Shown here: in pieces, positions 1 to 5,634 of the stretch
Position numbering within the stretch: position 1 is the first letter of the stretch
Layout: each line of letters starts with the position of its first letter
Source of the DNA: Chamaesiphon sp.
GTDB lineage: Bacteria > Cyanobacteriota > Cyanobacteriia > Cyanobacteriales > Chamaesiphonaceae
Direction of reading: 5' to 3'
Length of the DNA stretch: 9,154 nucleotides
Assembly (NCBI GenBank): GCA_026786125.1
Contig: JAJAYU010000377.1
Location: 1 to 9,154 of the forward strand
Program-made: the position numbers and the translations under genes
The notes under the pieces: generated by a model
Database searches by the model: none
Told to the model about the DNA's origin: nothing
What the model saw: only the letters and a program-made list of their open reading frames with translations

Positions 1-2
1 AA

Positions 3-170
3 GATGTTGACTTTACCGATATTCAGCACATGTCAGCGGAACAGCGTAAATACCTTTGTGCTTGGTGTGGCGAAAAATCTCGTCAAACTATCCCTGGTGG
101 CTGTCAAGGTATTCAAAATCAACTGGGATCGATCAAACATATTTATTCAGCTCGATCATTTGATGATTAA
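3..170 (+). CDS. C-terminal end of an unrecognised protein (5' end outside window)
   Basis: Reading from base 3, a frame stays open from the left edge for 55 codons to a TAA at 168-170. The visible tail is hydrophilic and reads like real protein. It contains a CAWCGE motif (Cys at visible residues 19 and 22) and a third Cys in PGGC (residue 34), so a small metal-binding or zinc-ribbon-like end is possible but unproven. It ends in ARSFDD. I do not recognise the family. The stop codon directly abuts the ctaB stop codon (171-173, opposite strand), a zero-gap convergent arrangement that supports both ends being real. The only in-frame ATG here (30-32) would give a 46-residue protein, so the gene more likely begins outside the window. 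A competing frame from base 4 overlaps the ctaB end and looks like a shadow. Confidence 0.55.
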   Translation, partial: DVDFTDIQHMSAEQRKYLCAWCGEKSRQTIPGGCQGIQNQLGSIKHIYSARSFDD

Positions 171-1139
171 TTACTTGATCAAAAATGTGATCGCATCATG
201 TGTTTGGGGTAAGCTATCTATAACGATCGCCGTACACAATAGCATCATATATAAGATTGAATACTTGAACATCGATTTAGCAACACCTTTATCAGTTGGA
301 GCTTGCAACAATTTCCAAGCCTCATAGACAAAGATACTGCCTAATCCAACAGCAGATATTCCATAAACGGCTCCAGCAACACCCAATGGATACACTAGTA
401 GTAGGGTCGTCGGAATTAGCAAGAGCGTATAAATCCACATCTGCTTAACAGTAGCTACTTCACCAGCAACCACAGGCAACATCGGAATGCCGACTTTGGC
501 ATAATCATCTTTGATCATCAGTGCCAATGCCCAGAAATGAGGTGGAGTCCAGAGAAAGACGATCGCAAATAATACCCAAGCTTCCATACTCAGACTATTG
601 GAAACAGCCGCGCAGCCAACTAGTGCCGGAATCGCTCCAGCCGCTCCACCAATTACAATATTTTGGGGTGTATGGCGTTTGAGTAAGTGGGTATAAATCC
701 ACATATAAAAGCCAATTCCAGCCATCGCCAGCAGAGCTGCTAATAGATTAGTAAATACAGTCAGAATTGTGAATGATAATCCGGCTAATACCGCTGCAAA
801 AATTCCGGCGTGGAGGGGTTTAACTCGACCAGAAGGAATGGGTCTACTGCGAGTACGCTCCATCATATAATCGATATCTCGATCGTAAATACAGTTCATC
901 GCTTGGGCTGAAGCCGCTGCCAACATACCCCCGACAAAGGTAACAAGAAATAACACTGGATCGGTTGCCCCGTCAGAAGCCATCCACATTGCCGCTGCTG
1001 TTGTGATCAGTAGTAGGGGAATAATTCTCGGTTTAGTGAGTTGGTAATAACTCTCGATCACTTCCGAGAAACTTTGTTGTTTGGATTCGTTGGCGGAGCC
1101 TTCCCTTGGGGAAATCGGTTGGTTAAGAAATTCTTGCAT
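171..1139 (-). CDS. ctaB: Protoheme IX farnesyltransferase (heme O synthase)
   Basis: CtaB/COX10 attaches a farnesyl group to heme B, giving heme O, the precursor of heme A for cytochrome oxidase. It is a polytopic membrane enzyme of the UbiA prenyltransferase superfamily. The 322-residue product shows the family marks in order: LTKPRI at 34-39, the first Asp-rich motif N82-xxx-D86-x-D88-x-D90 (metal and prenyl diphosphate binding), [12 protein letters not shown] at 164-175, [10 protein letters not shown] at 197-206, and the second motif [12 protein letters not shown] at 211-222. About eight or nine hydrophobic segments alternate with short loops. It lies 50 bp downstream of ctaA on the same strand, so the two are probably co-transcribed. 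The start is the only Met before residue 51. No Shine-Dalgarno sequence precedes it; the leader is C-rich instead. Oddity: residues 9-18 (containing PREGSANE) are encoded by a dispersed-repeat fragment and lengthen the N-terminus before the conserved YYQLTKPR. Confidence 0.97.
   Translation of the reverse strand: MQEFLNQPISPREGSANESKQQSFSEVIESYYQLTKPRIIPLLLITTAAAMWMASDGATDPVLFLVTFVGGMLAAASAQAMNCIYDRDIDYMMERTRSRPIPSGRVKPLHAGIFAAVLAGLSFTILTVFTNLLAALLAMAGIGFYMWIYTHLLKRHTPQNIVIGGAAGAIPALVGCAAVSNSLSMEAWVLFAIVFLWTPPHFWALALMIKDDYAKVGIPMLPVVAGEVATVKQMWIYTLLLIPTTLLLVYPLGVAGAVYGISAVGLGSIFVYEAWKLLQAPTDKGVAKSMFKYSILYMMLLCTAIVIDSLPQTHDAITFLIK
1088..1113. repeat. Dispersed palindromic-repeat fragment inside ctaB coding sequence
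   Basis: The plus strand here begins CGTTGGCGGAGCCTT and continues to TTGGGGAA. The same core occurs, inverted and with a few substitutions, in the coxA-coxC gap (CGTTGGCGTAGCC when 5561-5588 is read on the minus strand). Repeats of this kind are common between genes in cyanobacteria. This copy is translated as CtaB residues 9-18. It keeps the reading frame and lies before the first conserved motif, so it is probably tolerated. Confidence 0.6.
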
Positions 1140-1189
1140 ATTTAAGGGGATGGGGGAATTTTAAATATAGAGATTTTAGAAACAAAGTC

Positions 1190-2167
1190 TTACTTACTAT
1201 CGGCGAAATTTAAGTTATTCGATCGCCAAAGCAAGGAAGTTAGGATAACCAATGTACCAAGCAACATTGCACCGATCGATTGATGGGCAACTGTCAATAT
1301 TTCAACCTGAAGATGCAGCTTAAAAGTAGCTGTGCCTAGTAAGATCTGAGCGATCAATAATCCACCTACAATCAACCCTAATTTACGGGCAAGTGCTGGT
1401 GAATTTTGGTTGCGCCAGAGCATAAAAATCACTGCAATACAGCTCAATGTCGCAGGTACAACACCAATAATATGACTGTTCATCACAGTACAAAGCTCGG
1501 AGTTACCAAAACATTGATGTAATGCCCATTGAGATCCGACTAAGCCACCGAGGATGCTCTGGATGTAGACAAAGATGGCGGCGGCGAGGGGGAGAATGGG
1601 AGACTGGGGGACGGGGGGACGGGGTGACTGGGAGACTGGGGGACTGGGTGACTGGGGGACTGGGAGTAAGATAGTGCCGATCGAGAGTAATGTGATAAAA
1701 AATACTAATGCGGTGCCGAGGTGGGCAGTTACGATGTCGAAGCGGAGTAACTCGGTGACGGTGAATGCGCCCAATGCTCCCTGAGCGAGAATCAAACTCA
1801 ATGCCAAGGTTGTCGCCCAGGGCAACCAGTGCGGAAGTTGTTTGCGATACCACCAGGATGAACCAGTCAATCCGAGGGTACTCAACCCAATTAATCCTGC
1901 ATCCAGGCGATGAAACCATTCTAAAAATACCTGGAGATTCATCTGCTGAGTTGGTACCAATTGTCCATAGCACAATGGCCAATCAGGACAGGCTAAACCA
2001 GCATTCATTACTCTGGTTGCACTACCTACAGCCATTAGTAGTAGTGTCGCAAAAGCAATTTTCCAGATCGACCGACGAATCCGAGTTAGGACGATATCAT
2101 GTTGTTGATGTTGCGGCGATTCAGCTTCGCCAGCCGGATATTGAGGAATAAATGCAGAATCTGACAT
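1190..2167 (-). CDS. ctaA: Heme A synthase (COX15/CtaA family)
   Basis: CtaA oxidises the C8 methyl of heme O to a formyl group, producing heme A for the aa3 oxidase. The 325-residue product has the expected two-half architecture, with about four membrane segments in each half. The first half has GSATRVMNAGLACPDWPLC (48-66; Cys60 and Cys66), EWFHRLDA with His86, and TAHLG with His149. The second half has a Cys219/Cys226 pair, MNSHIIGV with His232, and VAHQSIGA with His295. The four His residues match the heme-ligand positions known for the family. Between the halves (about 169-192) is a Pro/Ser/Gln-rich linker with an 8-residue period, encoded by an 8-bp tandem repeat. The N-terminal 25 residues are hydrophilic. 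The start ATG opens a 405-bp gap shared with divergent coxB, and ctaB follows 50 bp downstream. Confidence 0.97.
   Translation of the reverse strand: MSDSAFIPQYPAGEAESPQHQQHDIVLTRIRRSIWKIAFATLLLMAVGSATRVMNAGLACPDWPLCYGQLVPTQQMNLQVFLEWFHRLDAGLIGLSTLGLTGSSWWYRKQLPHWLPWATTLALSLILAQGALGAFTVTELLRFDIVTAHLGTALVFFITLLSIGTILLPVPQSPSPPVSQSPRPPVPQSPILPLAAAIFVYIQSILGGLVGSQWALHQCFGNSELCTVMNSHIIGVVPATLSCIAVIFMLWRNQNSPALARKLGLIVGGLLIAQILLGTATFKLHLQVEILTVAHQSIGAMLLGTLVILTSLLWRSNNLNFADSK
1598..1661. repeat. Eight tandem copies of an 8-bp unit, GGGNGAC(T/G), within ctaA
   Basis: Reading the plus strand, eight contiguous 8-bp units run from 1598 to 1661: GGGAGACT, GGGGGACG, GGGGGACG, GGGTGACT, GGGAGACT, GGGGGACT, GGGTGACT and GGGGGACT, followed by a decayed GGGAGTAA. 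Variation is mostly at position 4. Because 8 is not a multiple of 3, three units encode eight residues, giving the PVPQSPSP-like peptide period in CtaA (about residues 169-192). The repeat has no stop codon in the minus-strand frames. Short tandem repeats of this sort are known in cyanobacteria, though usually between genes. Confidence 0.95.
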
Positions 2168-2417
2168 AGTTTGGGTGACGTTAGCGTTAATTTGTTTAAA
2201 TTGTGCTTTCTTAGCTACGCTATTTCAATCAATTATTCCCAAATTAGCATTAATACCTATTGGCCGTAGGTAAGTGAATAGGAAATTCGATCAAATCGGC
2301 ATCCATAACTAACTGTTTCAAGCTTTACGCTGTCTGGCTTTAAGATTCGAGTAATCCAGATCCCGAAGAAAATGTTAAGGGTTTAATTTGTAACAATTTC
2401 ATCCTAATTTGACAATT

Positions 2418-2445
2418 TTGACCAGCTCAATCCCAAAGAAATACT
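2418..2445 (+). promoter_or_regulatory. Candidate coxB promoter (TTGACC, 16 bp, AATACT)
   Basis: TTGACC at 2418-2423 matches five of six -35 consensus bases, and AATACT at 2440-2445 matches four of six -10 bases with a 16-bp spacer. A TTGACA also occurs at 2409-2414, but nothing suitable lies at the right distance from it. The site would leave a leader of roughly 120 nt before coxB containing the 2501-2517 inverted repeat. The AT-rich surroundings make chance matches likely. Confidence 0.25.
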
Positions 2446-2500
2446 GAAGAAATGTGATCGAGTGCCGATCGAATAGATCGACTACGGTACCTTAGTAAAG

Positions 2501-2517
2501 ACAGTTAGCCAAACTGT
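2501..2517. promoter_or_regulatory. Perfect inverted repeat ACAGTT-N5-AACTGT upstream of coxB
   Basis: Two perfect 6-bp half-sites flank AGCCA, centred at 2509 and about 55 bp before the coxB start. An overlapping second symmetry, AGCCA-AACTG-TGGCT, spans 2507-2521. The size and spacing suit a dimeric regulator's operator. In RNA the region could also form either of two mutually exclusive short hairpins. No regulator can be named from the sequence. Confidence 0.3.
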
Positions 2518-2572
2518 GGCTATTTTCACCTCGCTATTATTCTTAACTATCTAGCTCAACTCTTAACCTCGA

Positions 2573-3607
2573 ATGAATATTCCTAGCTCAATTATTACCC
2601 TCCTACTGGGCATAGGATTAACCCTCGTTAGTCTCTGGTATGGGCAAAATCACGGGTTGATGCCCGTTGCTGCATCTGAGGAAGCCGGACACATCGATGG
2701 TCTATTCAATGCCATGATGACGATTTCGGTCGGACTATTTCTACTCGTTCAAGGCGTGATCGTCTATTGTGCGGTCAAGTTTCGGCGCAAGCCTGGTGAA
2801 CTCGGCGACGGTTCTGCGATCGAAGGCAATGTACCCTTAGAGATACTCTGGACAGCGATTCCGGCTGCTATCGTGCTGTGGATTTCGATCTACAGTTTTG
2901 AAATCTACAACGAGATGGGTGGTTTCGATCCTAGTGCTGACGGGATGCACGCCATGCACGGGATGCCCGCAGGCAAAGGTAGTGCGATGGCGGCAACTAT
3001 GGATATGGATGGCAATGTGCCCAAAGGTAGTCCGATGATGGCTGTATTAGGTGTAGGTGCGTCTCCTGCCAATCAGGGTAAAGCTGCTGCTATCAATGTC
3101 AATGTGCTGGGACTCCAATATGCTTGGATCTTTACCTATCCAGAAATAAACATTACTTCTGGAGAGCTTCACGTTCCAGTCGGCAAGGAAGTTCAACTCA
3201 ACATGAATGCTCAAGACGTAATTCACGCTGTCTGGATTCCCCAATTGCGACTCAAACAAGATGTAATTCCTGGTACTCAAACCCAATTGCGGTTCACCAC
3301 AAATAGAGTGGGTACCTATCCCCTCCGCTGTGCCGAACTCTGTGGTGGCTATCACGGTTCGATGGTGACACAGATGATTGTCCATACACCTGAAGAATAC
3401 GATACCTGGATTGCTAGTCAGCAACAATCGGCCCAAGCCCAAGCCGATATCGTCAAGCAGACAATTGCGATGAATCCAGCGAATATGTCTCCAGCTAAAT
3501 ATCTAGCTCCCTATGCCAATGAAATGGGCGTGAAACCAGAAATGGTTCAGCACCTTCATCATCATGGTATGGAAATGAGTGGATCGATCGCATCGGTAAT
3601 TAAATAG
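2573..3607 (+). CDS. coxB: Cytochrome c oxidase subunit II (CuA subunit)
   Basis: Subunit II accepts electrons from cytochrome c or plastocyanin at its dinuclear CuA centre and passes them to heme a in subunit I. The 344-residue product has a hydrophobic N-terminus (5-23), two membrane helices (about 45-67 and 88-109), then a soluble cupredoxin domain. The CuA ligands are complete: His218 in DVIHAVWIP, then Cys253, Glu255, Cys257, His261 and Met264 in CAELCGGYHGSM. The aromatic electron-entry patch appears as QYAWIFTYP (182-190). A Met/His/Gly-rich insert (about 121-157) links helix 2 to the cupredoxin domain, and the C-terminus carries HLHHHGMEM (327-335). It is first of the coxB-coxA-coxC series and divergent from ctaA. 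The ATG has no obvious Shine-Dalgarno sequence. Also called ctaC. Confidence 0.97.
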   Translation: MNIPSSIITLLLGIGLTLVSLWYGQNHGLMPVAASEEAGHIDGLFNAMMTISVGLFLLVQGVIVYCAVKFRRKPGELGDGSAIEGNVPLEILWTAIPAAIVLWISIYSFEIYNEMGGFDPSADGMHAMHGMPAGKGSAMAATMDMDGNVPKGSPMMAVLGVGASPANQGKAAAINVNVLGLQYAWIFTYPEINITSGELHVPVGKEVQLNMNAQDVIHAVWIPQLRLKQDVIPGTQTQLRFTTNRVGTYPLRCAELCGGYHGSMVTQMIVHTPEEYDTWIASQQQSAQAQADIVKQTIAMNPANMSPAKYLAPYANEMGVKPEMVQHLHHHGMEMSGSIASVIK

Positions 3608-3635
3608 TGGGTTGCGGGTATTTTCCCTAAAGCCT

Positions 3636-3730
3636 GCTTGGTGCGCTTGTCTTGGAAAGGTGCTCCACTTGGGGAAACCCCAAGACCGCACTTTCCGCAA
3701 ACCGTCGGGGAACCCGACGAGCGCGCATCC
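3636..3730. repeat. Multi-stem foldable repeat element in the coxB-coxA gap
   Basis: Nested and adjacent inverted repeats fill this stretch. A perfect hairpin CTTGGGG-AAA-CCCCAAG lies at 3668-3684. It is enclosed by GGAAAGGTGC (3654-3663) pairing with GCACTTTCC (3688-3696) with one bulge. A second perfect hairpin CGTCGGG-GAA-CCCGACG follows at 3703-3719. TGCGC (3642-3646) can pair with GCGCA (3723-3727) to close the whole. This looks like a non-coding mobile or dispersed cyanobacterial repeat. Neither hairpin is followed by a T-run, so it is not a typical intrinsic terminator. It could affect mRNA processing between coxB and coxA. Confidence 0.6.
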
Positions 3731-3731
3731 G

Positions 3732-3759
3732 CTAAAGCCTAAAACCTAAAGCCTAACTT
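3732..3759 (+). repeat. 7-bp tandem repeat ending at the coxA start codon
   Basis: Four 7-bp units lead directly into the ATG at 3760: CTAAAGC (3732), CTAAAAC (3739), CTAAAGC (3746) and a diverged CTAACTT (3753-3759). A further CTAAAGC lies at 3627-3633, on the other side of the foldable element, as if that element had inserted into a longer array. The array occupies the place where a ribosome binding site would be, and no AGGAG-like sequence is present. Confidence 0.75.
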
Positions 3760-5400
3760 ATGACAGCAGAACTATCAATTCCAACTCAAATTCCAGAGGA
3801 ACAGGTGGTGATCCACCATCGCACCTGGAAGGACTATTTTACCTTTAGTACCGATCATAAAGTGATTGGGATTCAGTACTTTGTGACTGGATTTATCTTT
3901 TATATTATTGGTGGTTTATTGGCCGAAGGGATTCGGACAGAACTAGCTACGCCCGATGCGGATCTAGTCGATCCCAGTACATACAATAGTATGTTTACTA
4001 TGCACGGAACGATCATGATCTTCCTGTGGATCGTGCCTGCTGGAACGGGTGCATTTGCTAACTATCTCCTTCCCCTAATGATTGGGGCGCGGGATATGGC
4101 ATTTCCGAAGCTCAATGCGGTGGCATTTTGGATTATTCCACCCACGGGATTGTTACTAATTCTAAGCTTCTTTCTCGGCCCTGCTCAAGCTGGTTGGACT
4201 TCCTATCCACCGCTGAGTTTACTGACGGGTAAAGTCGGCGAGGGGATTTGGATCTTGACACTATTATTACTCGGCACATCTTCGATTCTGGGGGGGATTA
4301 ATTTCTTCACCACTATCCTCAAGATGCGAATTCCCAGTATGTCAATGATGCAGATGCCACTGTTTTGTTGGGCGATGTTAGCAACTTCCTTGCTGATGTT
4401 GATTGCGACTCCAGTTCTCGCTGGTGCGTTGATTTTACTCTCCTTTGATCTAATTGCTGGCACTGCCTTTTTCAATCCAGTTGGTGGGGGTGAGCCAGTA
4501 GTTTACCAGCACATGTTCTGGTTCTATTCTCACCCAGCGGTATATATCATGGTATTGCCCTTCTTTGGGGTGATTTCTGAAGTAATCCCTGTTCATTGTC
4601 GCAAGCCAATTTTTGGGTATGGTGCGATCGCATATTCTAGTATGGTGATTAGTTTCTTGGGCTTGATCGTCTGGGCGCATCACATGTTTACTAGCGGTAC
4701 ACCACCTTGGTTGCGGATGTTTTTCATGATTACTACGATGGTAATTGCAGTACCAACTGGGATCAAAATCTTTGGTTGGCTGGCTACTATGTGGGGCGGG
4801 AAAATCAATCTCAATAGTCCGATGCTATTTGCAATGGGCTTTATCTCAACCTTCGTGATTGGGGGGATTACTGGAGTCATGCTGGCAGCGGTGCCGTTTG
4901 ATATTCACGTTCACGATACTTATTTTGTTGTTGCTCACTTGCACTATGTGCTGTTTGGTGGGAGCGTGTTTGGGATCTATACGGGGATCTATCACTGGTT
5001 CCCGAAAGTCACTGGGCGACATATTAATGAGACTTGGGGCAAGATTCACTTTGTTTTAACCTACGTTGGTTTCAACGTTACTTTCCTGCCGATGCATGTG
5101 CTTGGACTCCAAGGAATGCCGCGACGGATTGCGATGTATGCGCCAGAATTCCAAGGTTTGAATCAGGTTTGTACTTACGGTAGCTATGTTCTAGCGATTT
5201 CGACAGTGCCATTTTTGGTCAATGCGATTTACTGCGCTTACAAAGGCGAACCAGCCGGAAGCAATCCTTGGAATGCGTTGACGCTAGACTGGCAAACAAC
5301 TTCACCACCAGAAATCGAGAATTTCGAGGTTTTACCTGTATTGACTACTGGACCTTATGATTATGGTGAAATTGAAGAGAAAGAGCTGACGGCTGTTTAG
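3760..5400 (+). CDS. coxA: Cytochrome c oxidase subunit I (heme a / heme a3-CuB subunit)
   Basis: Subunit I is the catalytic, proton-pumping core of the aa3 oxidase that reduces O2 to water. The 546-residue product has about twelve membrane helices and all metal ligands: His82 (heme a, in TMHGTIM), His258 (CuB) with Tyr262 for the His-Tyr cross-link in YSHPAVYI, His307 and His308 (CuB, in WAHHMF), His393 (heme a3) and His395 (heme a) in VAHLHYV. Proton-path residues include Asp112 in GARDMAFP with Asn101 and Asn119, and Lys336 in PTGIKIFGW. The glutamate of the usual HPEVY is replaced by Ala, and a YS pair precedes the His. This is the type A2 arrangement of heme-copper oxidases and is not a defect. 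It lies 152 bp after coxB, beyond a repeat element. The ATG is preceded by 7-bp repeats rather than a Shine-Dalgarno sequence. Also called ctaD. Confidence 0.98.
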   Translation: MTAELSIPTQIPEEQVVIHHRTWKDYFTFSTDHKVIGIQYFVTGFIFYIIGGLLAEGIRTELATPDADLVDPSTYNSMFTMHGTIMIFLWIVPAGTGAFANYLLPLMIGARDMAFPKLNAVAFWIIPPTGLLLILSFFLGPAQAGWTSYPPLSLLTGKVGEGIWILTLLLLGTSSILGGINFFTTILKMRIPSMSMMQMPLFCWAMLATSLLMLIATPVLAGALILLSFDLIAGTAFFNPVGGGEPVVYQHMFWFYSHPAVYIMVLPFFGVISEVIPVHCRKPIFGYGAIAYSSMVISFLGLIVWAHHMFTSGTPPWLRMFFMITTMVIAVPTGIKIFGWLATMWGGKINLNSPMLFAMGFISTFVIGGITGVMLAAVPFDIHVHDTYFVVAHLHYVLFGGSVFGIYTGIYHWFPKVTGRHINETWGKIHFVLTYVGFNVTFLPMHVLGLQGMPRRIAMYAPEFQGLNQVCTYGSYVLAISTVPFLVNAIYCAYKGEPAGSNPWNALTLDWQTTSPPEIENFEVLPVLTTGPYDYGEIEEKELTAV

Positions 5401-5405
5401 AATTT

Positions 5406-5491
5406 TGTAGGTTGGGTTAAGGAACAAAACCAAACACACTCAACAGTTATTTGATGAGATTGTTGGGTTTCATCCTTCAACCCAACCTACA
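5406..5491. repeat. 86-bp long imperfect inverted repeat (MITE-like) between coxA and coxC
   Basis: Two 31-base arms (5406-5436 and 5461-5491) are reverse complements at 25 of 31 positions around a 24-base centre. The outer 13 bp, TGTAGGTTGGGTT, are perfect. The element begins 6 bp after the coxA stop codon and contains no useful open frame. Non-coding palindromes beginning TGTAGGTTGGGTT are, to my knowledge, widespread in cyanobacterial genomes, which suggests a small non-autonomous mobile element. As RNA it would form a strong hairpin downstream of coxA. It lacks a T-run, so RNA stabilisation or processing is as likely as termination. Confidence 0.7.
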
Positions 5492-5535
5492 GATCTACAG
5501 ATCTATTGTTTGATTGGCTGTGGAGATGTAACCCA

Positions 5536-5592
5536 CCCCGCCCTAACGGGCACCCCTCCGCTTCCTACGGAAAGGCTACGCCAACGGAGGGG
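5536..5592. repeat. GC-rich palindromic repeat upstream of coxC
   Basis: A short hairpin GCCC-TAAC-GGGC (5540-5551) precedes a larger one with a perfect 8-bp stem, CCCCTCCG (5553-5560) pairing with CGGAGGGG (5585-5592). Inside it is a small TTCC-TAC-GGAA hairpin (5562-5572). The interior sequence, read on the minus strand, resembles the fragment translated in ctaB at 1088-1113, so both belong to one dispersed family. It ends 42 bp before the coxC start, with the 7-bp array in between. Confidence 0.65.
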
Positions 5593-5599
5593 ATTTTCA

Positions 5600-5634
5600 C
5601 CCTATCCCCTATCCCCTAATCCCTATCCCCTAAC
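5600..5634 (+). repeat. Five 7-bp tandem units ending at the coxC start codon
   Basis: The units are CCCTATC (5600), CCCTATC (5607), CCCTAAT (5614), CCCTATC (5621) and CCCTAAC (5628-5634). The coxC ATG follows at 5635 with no gap. The 35-nt leader is pyrimidine-rich and contains no G, so it holds no Shine-Dalgarno sequence. It parallels the different 7-bp array at the coxA start. Confidence 0.85.

Larger units (their letters stand above)
2168..2572. promoter_or_regulatory. Divergent ctaA / coxB intergenic control region
   Basis: This 405-bp AT-rich stretch separates the start codons of ctaA (minus) and coxB (plus), so it must hold promoters for both directions unless transcription enters from further away. 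I see no plausible open frame in it. A weak sigma-70-like pair (2418-2445) and a perfect inverted repeat (2501-2517) are listed separately. On the ctaA side I found no convincing -35/-10 pair. No match to the NtcA pattern GTA-N8-TAC was noticed. No Shine-Dalgarno sequence is evident before the coxB ATG; the leader there is pyrimidine-rich. Confidence 0.6.

Noticed and set aside
4..327. Open frame of 107 codons on the plus strand at the left edge
   Set aside because: It runs across the end of ctaB in antisense and overlaps the more protein-like frame starting at base 3. Its composition looks like a shadow.
1503..1982. Open frame of 159 codons on the minus strand within ctaA
   Set aside because: It is a shifted frame of ctaA kept open by the stop-free 8-bp repeat. 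It has no family motifs. It matters only as the frame entered if one repeat unit is lost.
1765..2151. Open frame of 128 codons antisense to ctaA
   Set aside because: It lies opposite conserved CtaA motifs and has no independent start signal or recognisable family.
3047..3442. Open frame of 131 codons antisense to coxB
   Set aside because: It lies fully inside the conserved CuA domain coding sequence on the other strand and has no recognisable features.
3668..3719. Hairpins after coxB as an intrinsic terminator
   Set aside because: Both are strong stems but neither is followed by a T-run. They are better explained as parts of a dispersed repeat.
3760..5400. Loss of a key glutamate in CoxA as an inactivating mutation
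   Set aside because: The Ala in YSHPAVY is the normal state in A2-type oxidases, and every metal ligand is present.
5406..5634. CRISPR-like or origin-like array in the coxA-coxC gap
   Set aside because: The gap holds two palindromes and a 7-bp tandem array. There is no repeat-spacer pattern and no DnaA-box cluster.
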